From an uncultured Clostridium sp. (GTDB lineage Bacteria; Bacillota; Clostridia; TANB77; CAG-508): a stretch of DNA of 64,000 nt. The translations under genes were made by a program, and so were the position numbers. The notes below the pieces were generated by a model that had not been told where the DNA came from, did not search any database, and saw only the letters and a program-made list of their open reading frames with translations. Shown here one piece after another: positions 46,766-56,563 of the stretch. Every line of letters begins with the position of its first letter. The first letter of the stretch is position 1. Location of the stretch: positions 24,926-88,925 of the forward strand of contig USDL01000003.1 in the NCBI GenBank assembly GCA_900553365.1, read 5' to 3'.

Positions 46766-47906
46766 CAGTATTTTCTCCTTCTCTTATCTTTCTATTTAGT
46801 CCAATGGAAATATAAATATAAGGCATAAATATATTAGAATTGGCAGTAAATAAACTGTTTTCCATTATTTGTCCAAATAGAATTGCTATAAATATTAAAA
46901 CACAATACTTACCTATAAAACTTTTATTCTTAATAGTTTCTGATATTGTCGAAAATAGAAATATAGCATACAGTATATATCCAATTATTCCAAAGAAATA
47001 TACTATTGAAAAATACATATTGTGTGCATAAATATAATTATATAATGACTTTCCTCTTCCAAAAATAAAATTTTCTTCAATTAGATTCATACAATATATC
47101 CAAAAATCATCTCTACCTGATAGTAATGTATTTTTTCCAGATATTTTTGCTACCCAATTTGTTACAGCACTAATAAAACTACTTTGGCTTATAAATCTAT
47201 ATATATTAGGAATAATTAAACTTGCGGAAATTCCTATGATAAAGAAAATATATATTTTTTTATTATTCCATTTTTTCTCAGGTATTAATGCTACAGCTAT
47301 AAATGCTATGAAAAATACTAATAATGAATTTCTATTTTTGGTTAAAAATATCACATACGCTGATAGGAGAATTAATAAAAAGTATAATATTTTTTTCGTA
47401 TATTTTTTTTCTATTTTATATAATAATAAAATACTTAATATCGCAAAGCTTGCAAATGTGCCTACTGAATTTGGATTCCAATTTATTAAAAGATTTGTGT
47501 AATTATATATAATAAGCACCATTACTCCCAAACAGGATGTCATAAGTAAACTAAATTTTAACTCTTCCAAATTTATATCCATATTTACAAACACTGCAAT
47601 TACACTGAGTGTTGCAATGCTTACAAACCAATTTTTATAGTCCTCACCTATTATGGTAATAATTAAAGTATACAGTATTAGCACAATATGTGTAAGCCTT
47701 ACTTTTGGAGGAATAAACTTTATTTTCCTAATATATATTAGTACAAATACTATTAGCAATATAAAGTCTAATCCCATATTTTGAAATAATCCTTTTCCAA
47801 AACCAGATTGTCCAATAAAAAATAACATAAACAGTATTGGTAAGTAAAATATTTTTATTCTTATTTTTTCCCTATTTGTTTCGGTTTTAATTTCATCATA
47901 AAACAT
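46731..47906 (-). CDS. oligosaccharide repeat-unit polymerase (Wzy-like)
   Basis: 391 residues, 10-12 membrane spans, with a loop (LLSGRDDFWIYCMNLIEENF, FGRGKSLYNYIYAHNMYF) as in O-antigen polymerases. AAGGAG precedes the ATG. It overlaps both neighbours by a few tens of bases. Confidence 0.82.
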   Translation of the reverse strand: MFYDEIKTETNREKIRIKIFYLPILFMLFFIGQSGFGKGLFQNMGLDFILLIVFVLIYIRKIKFIPPKVRLTHIVLILYTLIITIIGEDYKNWFVSIATLSVIAVFVNMDINLEELKFSLLMTSCLGVMVLIIYNYTNLLINWNPNSVGTFASFAILSILLLYKIEKKYTKKILYFLLILLSAYVIFLTKNRNSLLVFFIAFIAVALIPEKKWNNKKIYIFFIIGISASLIIPNIYRFISQSSFISAVTNWVAKISGKNTLLSGRDDFWIYCMNLIEENFIFGRGKSLYNYIYAHNMYFSIVYFFGIIGYILYAIFLFSTISETIKNKSFIGKYCVLIFIAILFGQIMENSLFTANSNIFMPYIYISIGLNRKIREGENTDEINNNIHTDI

Positions 47907-49052
47907 TGAATATGCTCCTTATATTTGAGAGGAACTAAACTTTTCAATTTTAGTTTCCAAATTTTATCTACAGTTAAATATTTTTTCTTGATATATTTAT
48001 ATCCTTTTAGTTGTACATCTTTTAAAATATTTTCTCTTATTTGAGGTTTGACAGTTGGAGAAGATAAGTTGTGGTTTTTTTTCTTAATTTTTTCTATATC
48101 TGTTTCTATTATTTTAATCTTGTCACTTATTTTTTCTAATATAAATTTTCCTTTTTCAGTATTTATTAATACAGCTGATACACCTACGGTGTTTTTAAAC
48201 GTATCATAATATTCATTTACTCCCCAAAAATCTCCGAATTGTAATATCACCTATTCTATTACAATTTGCATACTTACATTGGTAACAATTATCTCTATAT
48301 ATGTATCCATTTAAAAATGCATAATAATATGAATCTACGAACGGATTTTTTATTTTAATTATTTTATTGTTTAACTTATATGTAAGAATCATGCAGTTCG
48401 TGTCATTTTTTTCTTTATGTCTAAAATTGTAATCCCTTATTTTTTTACCCTTAGAAATATATTCTATATATTTATTGAAGAAATTTTGTGAGGGAACCCC
48501 GTGACATATTAAATCAACTGTTATAAGGCTAGGATATTCCTTACCCAAAAAGCTCTTTAAACCAGCTATTTGACAAGGAGTACCAGTATATAATACAGTT
48601 CTCCCCTTTTCAAGTTCTTTTTGGGCAGCCTTGTATGTTGTACCTGTGTTACTTTGTATATATTTTGAGCCTCTCAATTTACTTATTTCTTCTTTTTTTT
48701 CTATCAAGATGTGTTTTACTTGTAAGTTCTCATCAAATGCTGCTCCAAAAACACATCCATTGTTTTCTATAACATAATTAGCAATCTCTGAAAAAATTCC
48801 ACCTGAAGAACTTTTAAGGACTGTCTCATTATTTTTGCTCGTTGCCGCATAGGTTTCTTTGATTTTTTCAGTTTTAATACTATTTATGCTTGGGCATTTA
48901 TTTTTACATAATCCACAGTTAATGCACTTTTTCTCATCTATCCTAGGTTCAATAAAACCTTGTTCATTTTCAACCATTTCTATAGCTGAAGTTGGGCATA
49001 TATTAAAGCATGAACCACAACCAGTGCAATTACTTTTTTCGCAAATATTCAT
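47861..49052 (-). CDS. FrhB/F420 hydrogenase-beta-like polysaccharide protein, with CGG +1 site
   Basis: The N-terminal part has two 4Fe-4S motifs (CTGCGSCFNICPTSAI and CINCGLCKNKCPS), then an FrhB-type domain. In-frame CGG at 48236-48234 follows RIGDITI. Skipping the C gives GDITIGDFWGVNEYY, the most conserved motif of the family, and joins the rest into 396 residues ending at 47861. Without recoding the gene would stop at 279 residues and an orphan 3' fragment would remain. Such proteins sit next to polysaccharide pyruvyl transferases, as here, and probably serve as a redox partner. Confidence 0.92.
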
Positions 49053-49064
49053 TTAATCACCTCA

Positions 49065-50183
49065 TTATGAGTTTATACACTTTGCTAAATACTCTTCTGA
49101 TTTTTTCTTTTCCTGCTTTAATTTTTCATTTACCTTCATATAGTCAATACTTGAATATTCTATATTTGTATCATTGCTTATTAGTCTATCTTCTAGGTTG
49201 AGTCTGTCTAGCAAGTCAATTAGTCTATTATTGTCTGATTTATTATTGTCTTTTCTTTTTTTAAATGCATAAAAATCTTTATTAAAAATACTGCTAAATG
49301 CAACACCATGAAAAGAATCTGTACAAACACATTCTGCATTATTTACTAAATATAAGAATTCACTTGGACCAATTCCAAACTTCAAATTCGATTTGGCAGT
49401 TTTTCCACCATCCATTGTATATATTGAAACAATTTTCAAATTTTTGTCTTTTGCTATTTTATTTGCTTTTGTTATATTTTGTTTATTTCTTCCTAAGAAG
49501 TAACACAATAAATACTTTTTGTCAACTGAAACTTCTTTGGAAATTGAATTCCATTGTTCTTTGTCTAATAGAAAAGTAGGATCTAATACAAGTTCAACCT
49601 TTTTATTGCTTATATTTTCTAATATTTCCTTTCCAATTTTTTCCCTGCATGATATATTTTTAAAATTGGCTAAGCTTGTTTTAAATAATTCTTTACTTTT
49701 CTCTGGTATATTGTTGCCTCCAATACTTGGTGCATAGCTAACCCTTATTTTATCTTTTGGTGCAAAGTTTAATAAGTATGCTTCTTGATTACTTGGTATG
49801 TAAGGATTCCAGGTTTGGTCACTTCCTGTCATATATATATCATAACCTGTACAATTTTTCTGTAGCTCTTGTTCTGTTTTAAAACATTCTTTTGATGTTT
49901 TGATTTTTTTATGAAATTCATCAAATGCTTTTGTTGTTAGCTCTATTTTATTTTTATTTGCTTTTTTTTCATACTTTTTAGTAATCTTTTCTATAATTAT
50001 GTATGGATTTTTTAATATACTAAATATTTTTTCTTTAGTAGTTCTTCTGTATGTTTCTGTTGTATAATTTATTATTTCTGCCTCTTCTCCCATCATCTCA
50101 ATCTTTTTTTGAAGAGCATAAGCTTGTAGCATAGTGCCCGCATTGTAAAATTTATGATGAGTCATAATTCCAATTTTTTTCAT
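49065..50183 (-). CDS. polysaccharide pyruvyl transferase family protein
   Basis: 372 residues. MKKIGIMTHHKFYNAGTMLQ, TGSDQTWNPYI and the C-terminal CTDSFHGVAFSSIF are family motifs. It would transfer pyruvate from phosphoenolpyruvate to a sugar of the polymer. Confidence 0.93.
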   Translation of the reverse strand: MKKIGIMTHHKFYNAGTMLQAYALQKKIEMMGEEAEIINYTTETYRRTTKEKIFSILKNPYIIIEKITKKYEKKANKNKIELTTKAFDEFHKKIKTSKECFKTEQELQKNCTGYDIYMTGSDQTWNPYIPSNQEAYLLNFAPKDKIRVSYAPSIGGNNIPEKSKELFKTSLANFKNISCREKIGKEILENISNKKVELVLDPTFLLDKEQWNSISKEVSVDKKYLLCYFLGRNKQNITKANKIAKDKNLKIVSIYTMDGGKTAKSNLKFGIGPSEFLYLVNNAECVCTDSFHGVAFSSIFNKDFYAFKKRKDNNKSDNNRLIDLLDRLNLEDRLISNDTNIEYSSIDYMKVNEKLKQEKKKSEEYLAKCINS

Positions 50184-50187
50184 AAAA

Positions 50188-51000
50188 TTATTTCTCCTTT
50201 AATTTATATCTATGTAATTTCATATAAATTTTTGTAGGTAACATTCCTATCAATAATGGTTTTAATACATATATATAGTATATAATTGGCATTTTTATCA
50301 TTTTGAAGCCTTTAAGTTTTACTCTTGCTTCATTTATCCTGTTTTGAAAATTTCTCCTTTTTACAGCTTCTCTATCGTCTCTCATCTTATATAATGCCTC
50401 ACCAATATTATATCCTTTATAGCCTTTAGCGTATAATTTAAACCATAAATCATAATCCTCAACTCGTAACAATTTTTTGTCTATAGTGTATCCTCCAACT
50501 TGTTCAATTACTTCTTTTCTTATCATGCTAGGGGCATGACAAAACGGCGTTCCTAGTGCAAAATTCTTTTTTAGTGGTGCCTGTATTAAATTGCTTTTTC
50601 CCCATTCTCCATTTTCATCAAAATAAATCATATTTGAGCTAACAAATGAATAATCCGTATGATTTTCTAGGAAATTAATTTCCTTTTCAAATCTTGATGG
50701 AATTGATATGTCATCTCCATCTTGTCTTGCTATGTATTCTCCCTCTGCAATTTTTAGGCATTTATTCAAAGTATAGTTTAATCCCATATTTTCTTTGTTT
50801 TTCAACAGTACTATTTTATTTTGATGAAATTTTCTTTTGCATTTTTCAGCAATCAGAACTGTATTATCTGTAGATCCATCATCACACATTATTAATTCCC
50901 AATTATTATATGTTTGATTTACTATGGAATTAATAGCTTCTTCTAAGTATTTTTCACAATTATATATTCCCATTATCACTGAAATTTTGGTCTTTTCCAA
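50188..51000 (-). CDS. glycosyltransferase family 2
   Basis: 270 residues. SVIMGIYNCEKYLEEAI, CDDGSTDNT and ARQDGDDIS (DxD) are GT2 motifs; an RVEDYDLWFKL segment is typical of capsule GT2 enzymes. Confidence 0.93.
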   Translation of the reverse strand: MEKTKISVIMGIYNCEKYLEEAINSIVNQTYNNWELIMCDDGSTDNTVLIAEKCKRKFHQNKIVLLKNKENMGLNYTLNKCLKIAEGEYIARQDGDDISIPSRFEKEINFLENHTDYSFVSSNMIYFDENGEWGKSNLIQAPLKKNFALGTPFCHAPSMIRKEVIEQVGGYTIDKKLLRVEDYDLWFKLYAKGYKGYNIGEALYKMRDDREAVKRRNFQNRINEARVKLKGFKMIKMPIIYYIYVLKPLLIGMLPTKIYMKLHRYKLKEK

Positions 51001-51017
51001 TTTTAAACTCCTTTAAT

Positions 51018-52193
51018 TCATAAGTCTAGTAATCGATTTCTATCCTCTAAAATATATTCAAATAGTCTATTCTCATCAAAATTTTCTTTTGAAAATTTAT
51101 GTCCTTTCTTTCCCATCTCATTTCTTAAGAATGGGTTATCTGCTAATTTTTTTATTGCATTTTTTAGTTCCTCTACATTTGCTTTTTCAATTACAAGTCC
51201 TGTTTCATTTTCTACCATGGCATCTGTTGGGCCTGGAATATTTGTTACAATTACTGGAATTTCCATTGTTTCTGCTTCAATTACTACACTTCCAAATCCC
51301 TCTCTATAGCTGGGCAATGTAAATATATCCATAGCTGAAAAGTATCTCTCAGTATCCTTTACATTCCCAGTAAATATAATATTTTCATCTTTTTTTGCAA
51401 TTTTATATAGTTCCTCATCAATAGTTTCTGTTTTATCCGCATTTCCTATAAGTAAAAGTTTTAATCCTATGTTCTCATTTTTGCACAAATAAAAAGCTCT
51501 TAATAGCTCATTTATTCCTTTATCTCTATCAAGTCTTCCAACGAAGCCTATAACTATTTCTTCGTTTCTAATATTGTATTTGCTTCTTATTTCCCCTCTC
51601 CATTTTTCTTTATTTGTTATGTTGAATTTCTCCAGATTAACTCCCGATGCACTTCCGTTCCAAACCACAGAACTATTTTCGGGTGAATACAATTTTTCTC
51701 TTTGACTAAACTTTAAATTGCCATAACTATCTGGTTCAATCCATGTTGAATTTTTAGCTACAATTTTTTCTAATATTTTAAATATTTTTCTTTTTATTCC
51801 TGAAAATCCTACATATCTTATTCCCCACTGGCAATATAATCTAACTTTAATTTTTGCTATTTTTCCAGCAATGCTTGCATACATTGATGCATTTGGGGTT
51901 GAATATTGTATAATATCAAATTGCTCCTGTTTAAATATTTTGTATAGTCTCATAATAGCTGTAATTCCTGTTATGCTTATTCCTCTTTTCATTTTGACTG
52001 GTATATATTTAATATAATTTGGTATTTGTTCACTAAAATTTTCTTCGTCATTGCAAATACAATAAATCTCATAATTGCCTTTTTCGTATAAATATTTTGC
52101 CATATTTAATATAAAAGCTTTAATTGTTATTGGCGTTGTTGTAATAAAACAAATCTTTTTTTTATTTTCTTTGCAAGATTGCTGGAACTCCAA
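51018..52193 (-). CDS. glycosyltransferase family 4
   Basis: 391 residues. An N-terminal GT4 acceptor domain is followed by the donor half with GFVGRLDRDKGINELL and SYREGFGSVVIEAETMEIP (EX7E). The best start is a TTG at 52193 that overlaps the preceding gene; no clear ATG lies nearby, so the first residues are uncertain. Confidence 0.9.
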   Translation of the reverse strand: MEFQQSCKENKKKICFITTTPITIKAFILNMAKYLYEKGNYEIYCICNDEENFSEQIPNYIKYIPVKMKRGISITGITAIMRLYKIFKQEQFDIIQYSTPNASMYASIAGKIAKIKVRLYCQWGIRYVGFSGIKRKIFKILEKIVAKNSTWIEPDSYGNLKFSQREKLYSPENSSVVWNGSASGVNLEKFNITNKEKWRGEIRSKYNIRNEEIVIGFVGRLDRDKGINELLRAFYLCKNENIGLKLLLIGNADKTETIDEELYKIAKKDENIIFTGNVKDTERYFSAMDIFTLPSYREGFGSVVIEAETMEIPVIVTNIPGPTDAMVENETGLVIEKANVEELKNAIKKLADNPFLRNEMGKKGHKFSKENFDENRLFEYILEDRNRLLDL

Positions 52194-52788
52194 TATACGT
52201 ACCCTCTTTCTCTATATTTTTCACTACTACTGCTCCTGCTCCTACTGTGCAGTTTTTGCAAATAGTAATATTGTTTTTTACTACACTTCCTATACCTATA
52301 TGTGTATTTTCTCCTACTTTTACTGTTCCTCCTAATGTTGCGTTTGGAGATATATGTACAAAATTTTCTATTATATTATCATGTTCTATTATTGCTCCTG
52401 TATTTATTATGCAATGCTTGCCTATTCTTGCTGATGAATTTATGCATACATTTGCCATAATAGCTGTTCCTTCTTCTATCTTAACATCTAACCCTATTTG
52501 AGCACTTGGATGTATTGCTGTATAAAACTTCAAATTAGAAGATGTGGAAATTTCTTTTCTTTTTTTATTATCTCCTATTGCAGTTATAAACTCATAATCT
52601 TTATTAGCTATTGATAGTGGAAACCTGTTATTTAAGTCTCCTATTACTTTATAGCCTTTAACAATAATTGTATTTTTTTCGATTTTGTCATCCAAAAATC
52701 CAACTATTTGATCACCAGATTTTTCTATTATGTCTGCTATAACTTTTGCATGTCCTCCTGCACCTATTATAATAACTTTTTTATGCAT
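52162..52788 (-). CDS. sugar O/N-acetyltransferase, PglD type
   Basis: 208 residues. A Rossmann-like start (KKVIIIGAGGHAKVIADII) precedes left-handed beta-helix hexapeptide repeats (about 90-200). This is the PglD/NeuD family. With the dehydratase and aminotransferase of this cluster it would complete a diacetylated diamino sugar such as bacillosamine. Confidence 0.93.
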   Translation of the reverse strand: MHKKVIIIGAGGHAKVIADIIEKSGDQIVGFLDDKIEKNTIIVKGYKVIGDLNNRFPLSIANKDYEFITAIGDNKKRKEISTSSNLKFYTAIHPSAQIGLDVKIEEGTAIMANVCINSSARIGKHCIINTGAIIEHDNIIENFVHISPNATLGGTVKVGENTHIGIGSVVKNNITICKNCTVGAGAVVVKNIEKEGTYIGVPAILQRK

Positions 52789-53405
52789 CCATTTTCTCCT
52801 TCATATTACCCTCAAATTTTTCCATTGTTTCTGTATTTGTACCGAGAAATTCCTTCTTTTTTAAGTACTTTACTTACTGTTTTAAAAACAATTTTACAAT
52901 CAGTTACAAAATTCACATTTTGAATATATTCTATATCTTCTTCAAATCTTTCTTCCCAACCTATAGTATTTCTTCCACTTATTTGAGCTAATCCTGTTAG
53001 CCCTGGTCTTACATCATGTCTGTGTTTTTGTTTTTCATTATATAAAGGTAAATATTCTACTAGTAATGGTCGTGGTCCTACTATTGCCATATCTCCTTTT
53101 AATATATTCCATAGTTCTGGCAATTCATCTAAGCTTGTACTTCTTAAAGCTTTACCAAACTTTGTTAATCTTTTTTCGTCTGCTAATAGGTTTCCTTTTT
53201 CATCTTTTTTATCTGTCATAGTTCTAAATTTATATAGTGTAAATATTTTTTCATTTTTGCCTGGTCTTTGTTGTTTAAAAATTACTGGTTTTCCAAGCTT
53301 TATTCTTACTAATGTTGCTATAATCAGCATTACAGGCATTAAAACTATTATTGAGATAAAGCTTAAGATAAAATCTAATATTCTTTTTATGCATTTTGCA
53401 TACAT
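52781..53405 (-). CDS. undecaprenyl-phosphate sugar phosphotransferase, PglC type, with CGG +1 site
   Basis: One membrane hairpin (about 9-30), then FKQQRPGKNEKIFTLYKFRTM, STSLDELPELWNILKGDMA and GPRPLLVEYLPLY, the monotopic PglC core. In-frame CGG lies at 52844-52842. Read as Arg it ends RYKYRNNGKI. Skipping the C gives EGISGTNTETMEKFEGN and 207 residues, as in related proteins (EGIS.. then TMxxF). The stop then overlaps the next ATG by eight bases, a normal operon junction. Confidence 0.9.
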
Positions 53406-53440
53406 CTTGTTTTCTTCCTTTCACTTTCAAGGCACTTTAT

Positions 53441-54565
53441 TTAAAACAATTTTTTTATAGTCTCAATTACTTTTTCTTGCTCTTCCTTTGTCATTTTTGT
53501 ATCACTTGGCAAACATACTCCTCTTTCAAATATATCTTGTGAAATACTTTCTTTTTCTTCTGTTGTTATAAAGTCATAGTCTGCAAATACTGGTTGCAAA
53601 TGCATTGGTTTCCATATTGGTCTTGATTCTATGTTTTCTTTTTCTAAAGCTACTATTATATCTAATGGTTTTACCTTTGAATTTTTCTCTAAAAGTATTG
53701 ATGATAGCCAATGATTTGGTGTTGAGTTTTTTAGGTATGGTTGCATTTTTATTTCAGGTATATCCTTAAAAGCTTCTTTATAGGTCTCATAAATTTCAGT
53801 TTTCTTTGCTATTCTTTTATCTAAAACTTTTAATTGTCCTCTTCCTATTCCTGCACAAATGTTGCTCATTCTGTAATTGTAGCCAATTTCTTTATGTTCA
53901 TAATGTCTTGCTGGTTCTCTACTTTGAGTTGACCAAAATCTTACCTTCTTAATTTTTTCAGTATCGTTTGATACTAGCATGCCTCCACCACTTGTTGTTA
54001 TTATTTTGTTTCCATTAAATGAATATATACCAAATTCTCCAAATGTTCCAGTTTGTTTTCGATTTAATGTTGCTCCTAAGCTTTCTGCCGCATCTTCTAT
54101 TAATGGTGTATTATGTTTTTTACAAATTTCTAATATTTCATCTAGTTTTGCTGGTGTTCCATATAAATTAACTACCACTACAGCCTTTGGATTTGGATAT
54201 TTTTCAAATGCTTTTTCTAAACTTAAAGGATTCATATTCCAAGTTTCGTATTCGCTATCTATAAATACTGGTGTTGCATTTTGATATATTATTGGATTTG
54301 CAGTTGCTGAAAATGTTAAGCTTTGGCAAAAAACTATGTCTCCTTCTTTTACTCCTAATGCTTTCAAAGCCATGTGTATTGCCGCAGTTCCTGCTGATAG
54401 GGCTGCTGCATTATTAATATTTACATACTTAGCAAGTTCTTCTTCAAATTTATTTACATTTTCTCCAAGTGGTGCTATCCAGTTTGTATCAAATGCCTCT
54501 TTTATGTATTCTTTTTCGTATCCTTCATCAGACATGTGTGGTGAGGCTAAAAATATTTTTTCCAT
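53441..54565 (-). CDS. DegT/DnrJ/EryC1 family sugar aminotransferase
   Basis: 374 residues. PLP motifs: ALSAGTAAIHMALKAL, EDAAESLGA and the Schiff-base Lys in FNGNKIITTSGGG. Resembles PglE/PseC-type 4-aminotransferases acting on UDP-4-keto sugars. Confidence 0.94.
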   Translation of the reverse strand: MEKIFLASPHMSDEGYEKEYIKEAFDTNWIAPLGENVNKFEEELAKYVNINNAAALSAGTAAIHMALKALGVKEGDIVFCQSLTFSATANPIIYQNATPVFIDSEYETWNMNPLSLEKAFEKYPNPKAVVVVNLYGTPAKLDEILEICKKHNTPLIEDAAESLGATLNRKQTGTFGEFGIYSFNGNKIITTSGGGMLVSNDTEKIKKVRFWSTQSREPARHYEHKEIGYNYRMSNICAGIGRGQLKVLDKRIAKKTEIYETYKEAFKDIPEIKMQPYLKNSTPNHWLSSILLEKNSKVKPLDIIVALEKENIESRPIWKPMHLQPVFADYDFITTEEKESISQDIFERGVCLPSDTKMTKEEQEKVIETIKKLF

Positions 54566-54575
54566 AGTTTCCCCC

Positions 54576-56540
54576 TTAACCTACTTCCTGTGAATTTGTT
54601 ATTGTTCCAACAGTAGTTAAAATTTTCTTTGTAATATTTCTTTTTTCTATTTCTTCCCTTGAATTTTTTATTTCAACATTTACTTCATCTGGAGTATGAT
54701 ATGTAGGCACAACCTCTCTTATTGTTTGCTCCATTATATTTAGTGGAGTATCTTCACTTTTTATTACAGCTCTTAGTTTATCCAATTTACTTTCTAATTC
54801 AGAATAAGTTATATCTGAAAGCTCTCCAATAAATATTTTATTATGTGCTGTTTTCTTTAAGCCTTCTTCTGCCATTAGTAGTTCTTCGTATAGTTTTTCT
54901 CCAGGTCTTAAACCTGTTATTTTTATTGGTATATCAACATCTGGTTCTAGGCCTGATAGTTTTATTAAGCTAACTGCTAAATCATATATTTTTACTGGCT
55001 CACCCATGTCAAGCACAAATATCTCTCCGCCCTTTGCAAATGTCATTGCTTGAAGTACTAATCCTACTGCTTCTGGTATTGTCATAAAAAATCTTGTTAT
55101 TTCTCTATGTGTAACTGTTACAGGTCCTCCTGTTGCTATTTGCTTTTTGAATAATGGCACTACTGAACCATTGCTTCCTAAAACATTTCCAAATCTTACT
55201 GCTGCATATTCTGTATTGCTTACTTTGTTTTTTGCTTGCACAATCATTTCGCATAGTCTTTTTGTTGCTCCCATTATGTTGGTTGGATTTACGGCTTTAT
55301 CTGTTGAAATAAGTATCATTTTTTTAGCTTGATACTTGTCTGCACAGTTTGCAACATTAAATGTTCCAAATACATTATTTTTTATTGCTTCAAATGGACT
55401 TATTTGCATTAATGGAACATGTTTATGTGCTGCTGCATGAAATACTAAATATGGTCTGTATTCTTTGAAAATCTTTTCAAGTCTTGCTATATCTCTAACG
55501 CTTCCAACTACTGGAATTATCTCTATTTTTTCGTCATAATGATTTTGCCTTAGTTCCATTTCTATGCTATATAAATTGTTTTCATATATATCAAATATTA
55601 CAAGTCGCTTAGGGTTATATTTTACTATTTGTCTGCAAAGTTCAGAACCTATTGAACCTCCTCCACCTGTAACTAATATAGTTTTGTTCTCTATTAACTC
55701 TCCTATGTTATCATTATTTAATGTTATAGGTTCACGACCTAATATATCATCTATTTCAACATCTCTTAAATTTTGCATTACATTTTTGTTTTTTATTATA
55801 TCTGCTGTTCCTGGCAATACTCTAAGTTTTGCTCCTGTTTCTTGGCATATATTTAAAATTTCTTTTTTATCTTTTGCAGATATGTTTGCTATTGAAAAGA
55901 AAATAGTTTCAACATTGTTTTTCTTGCATATTTCTTTTATTTGATACCTGTCTCCTAGAATTTTTGCACCTGAAATTGTGTATCCTATTTTATTTTGATT
56001 ATCGTCTATTAACCCTACTAAGTGATATGTTCCTCTAATTGATGAAGTTTTTAAAGCTTTTATTATATCTCTTGCTGCCTCTCCTGCTCCTATTATTAAT
56101 AGCTTTTTCTCTTCTCCTTTTTTAGGTTCTTTTCCTACTGTTGTTAAAATAAATCTTATAATTACTCTGTATGAAACTATGCCTACTGCAATAAGTATAT
56201 TTGCTAATATAATCTGTTTGTAGCCTACCGCTGGAAATTTAAAAATATAGCTTATTAAAAATACTATTAATCCTGAAAATGCTGATAATGATATGTATTT
56301 TATGTAATCTTTTCCATTTTCATATCTCGTAATATTTTTATATACTCCAAATAATTGAAAAATAATTTGATATACTACTACTGATACAATTATAGTATTT
56401 GAAATAAGTGTATTGTATTTTTCAGTAAAAACAACATTGTTGCTTGTTAATAAAAATGCACTTGCCAAATAAGCCAAACATATTGTAATTATGTCAATTA
56501 CAAATAGTACAACTACTCTGTATTTTCTCAAGGATTTCAT
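54576..56540 (-). CDS. UDP-sugar 4,6-dehydratase, CapD/PglF type
   Basis: 654 residues: four membrane spans (about 8-130), a nucleotide-binding domain (LLIIGAGEAARDI), then an SDR domain with VTGGGGSIGSELC and STDKAVNPTNIMGATKR. The catalytic Tyr is replaced by Met, as in PglF. It makes the UDP-4-keto-6-deoxy sugar for the aminotransferase encoded next. Confidence 0.95.
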   Translation of the reverse strand: MKSLRKYRVVVLFVIDIITICLAYLASAFLLTSNNVVFTEKYNTLISNTIIVSVVVYQIIFQLFGVYKNITRYENGKDYIKYISLSAFSGLIVFLISYIFKFPAVGYKQIILANILIAVGIVSYRVIIRFILTTVGKEPKKGEEKKLLIIGAGEAARDIIKALKTSSIRGTYHLVGLIDDNQNKIGYTISGAKILGDRYQIKEICKKNNVETIFFSIANISAKDKKEILNICQETGAKLRVLPGTADIIKNKNVMQNLRDVEIDDILGREPITLNNDNIGELIENKTILVTGGGGSIGSELCRQIVKYNPKRLVIFDIYENNLYSIEMELRQNHYDEKIEIIPVVGSVRDIARLEKIFKEYRPYLVFHAAAHKHVPLMQISPFEAIKNNVFGTFNVANCADKYQAKKMILISTDKAVNPTNIMGATKRLCEMIVQAKNKVSNTEYAAVRFGNVLGSNGSVVPLFKKQIATGGPVTVTHREITRFFMTIPEAVGLVLQAMTFAKGGEIFVLDMGEPVKIYDLAVSLIKLSGLEPDVDIPIKITGLRPGEKLYEELLMAEEGLKKTAHNKIFIGELSDITYSELESKLDKLRAVIKSEDTPLNIMEQTIREVVPTYHTPDEVNVEIKNSREEIEKRNITKKILTTVGTITNSQEVG

Positions 56541-56563
56541 TTGTAGACTTCCTCCTTCTTGTT

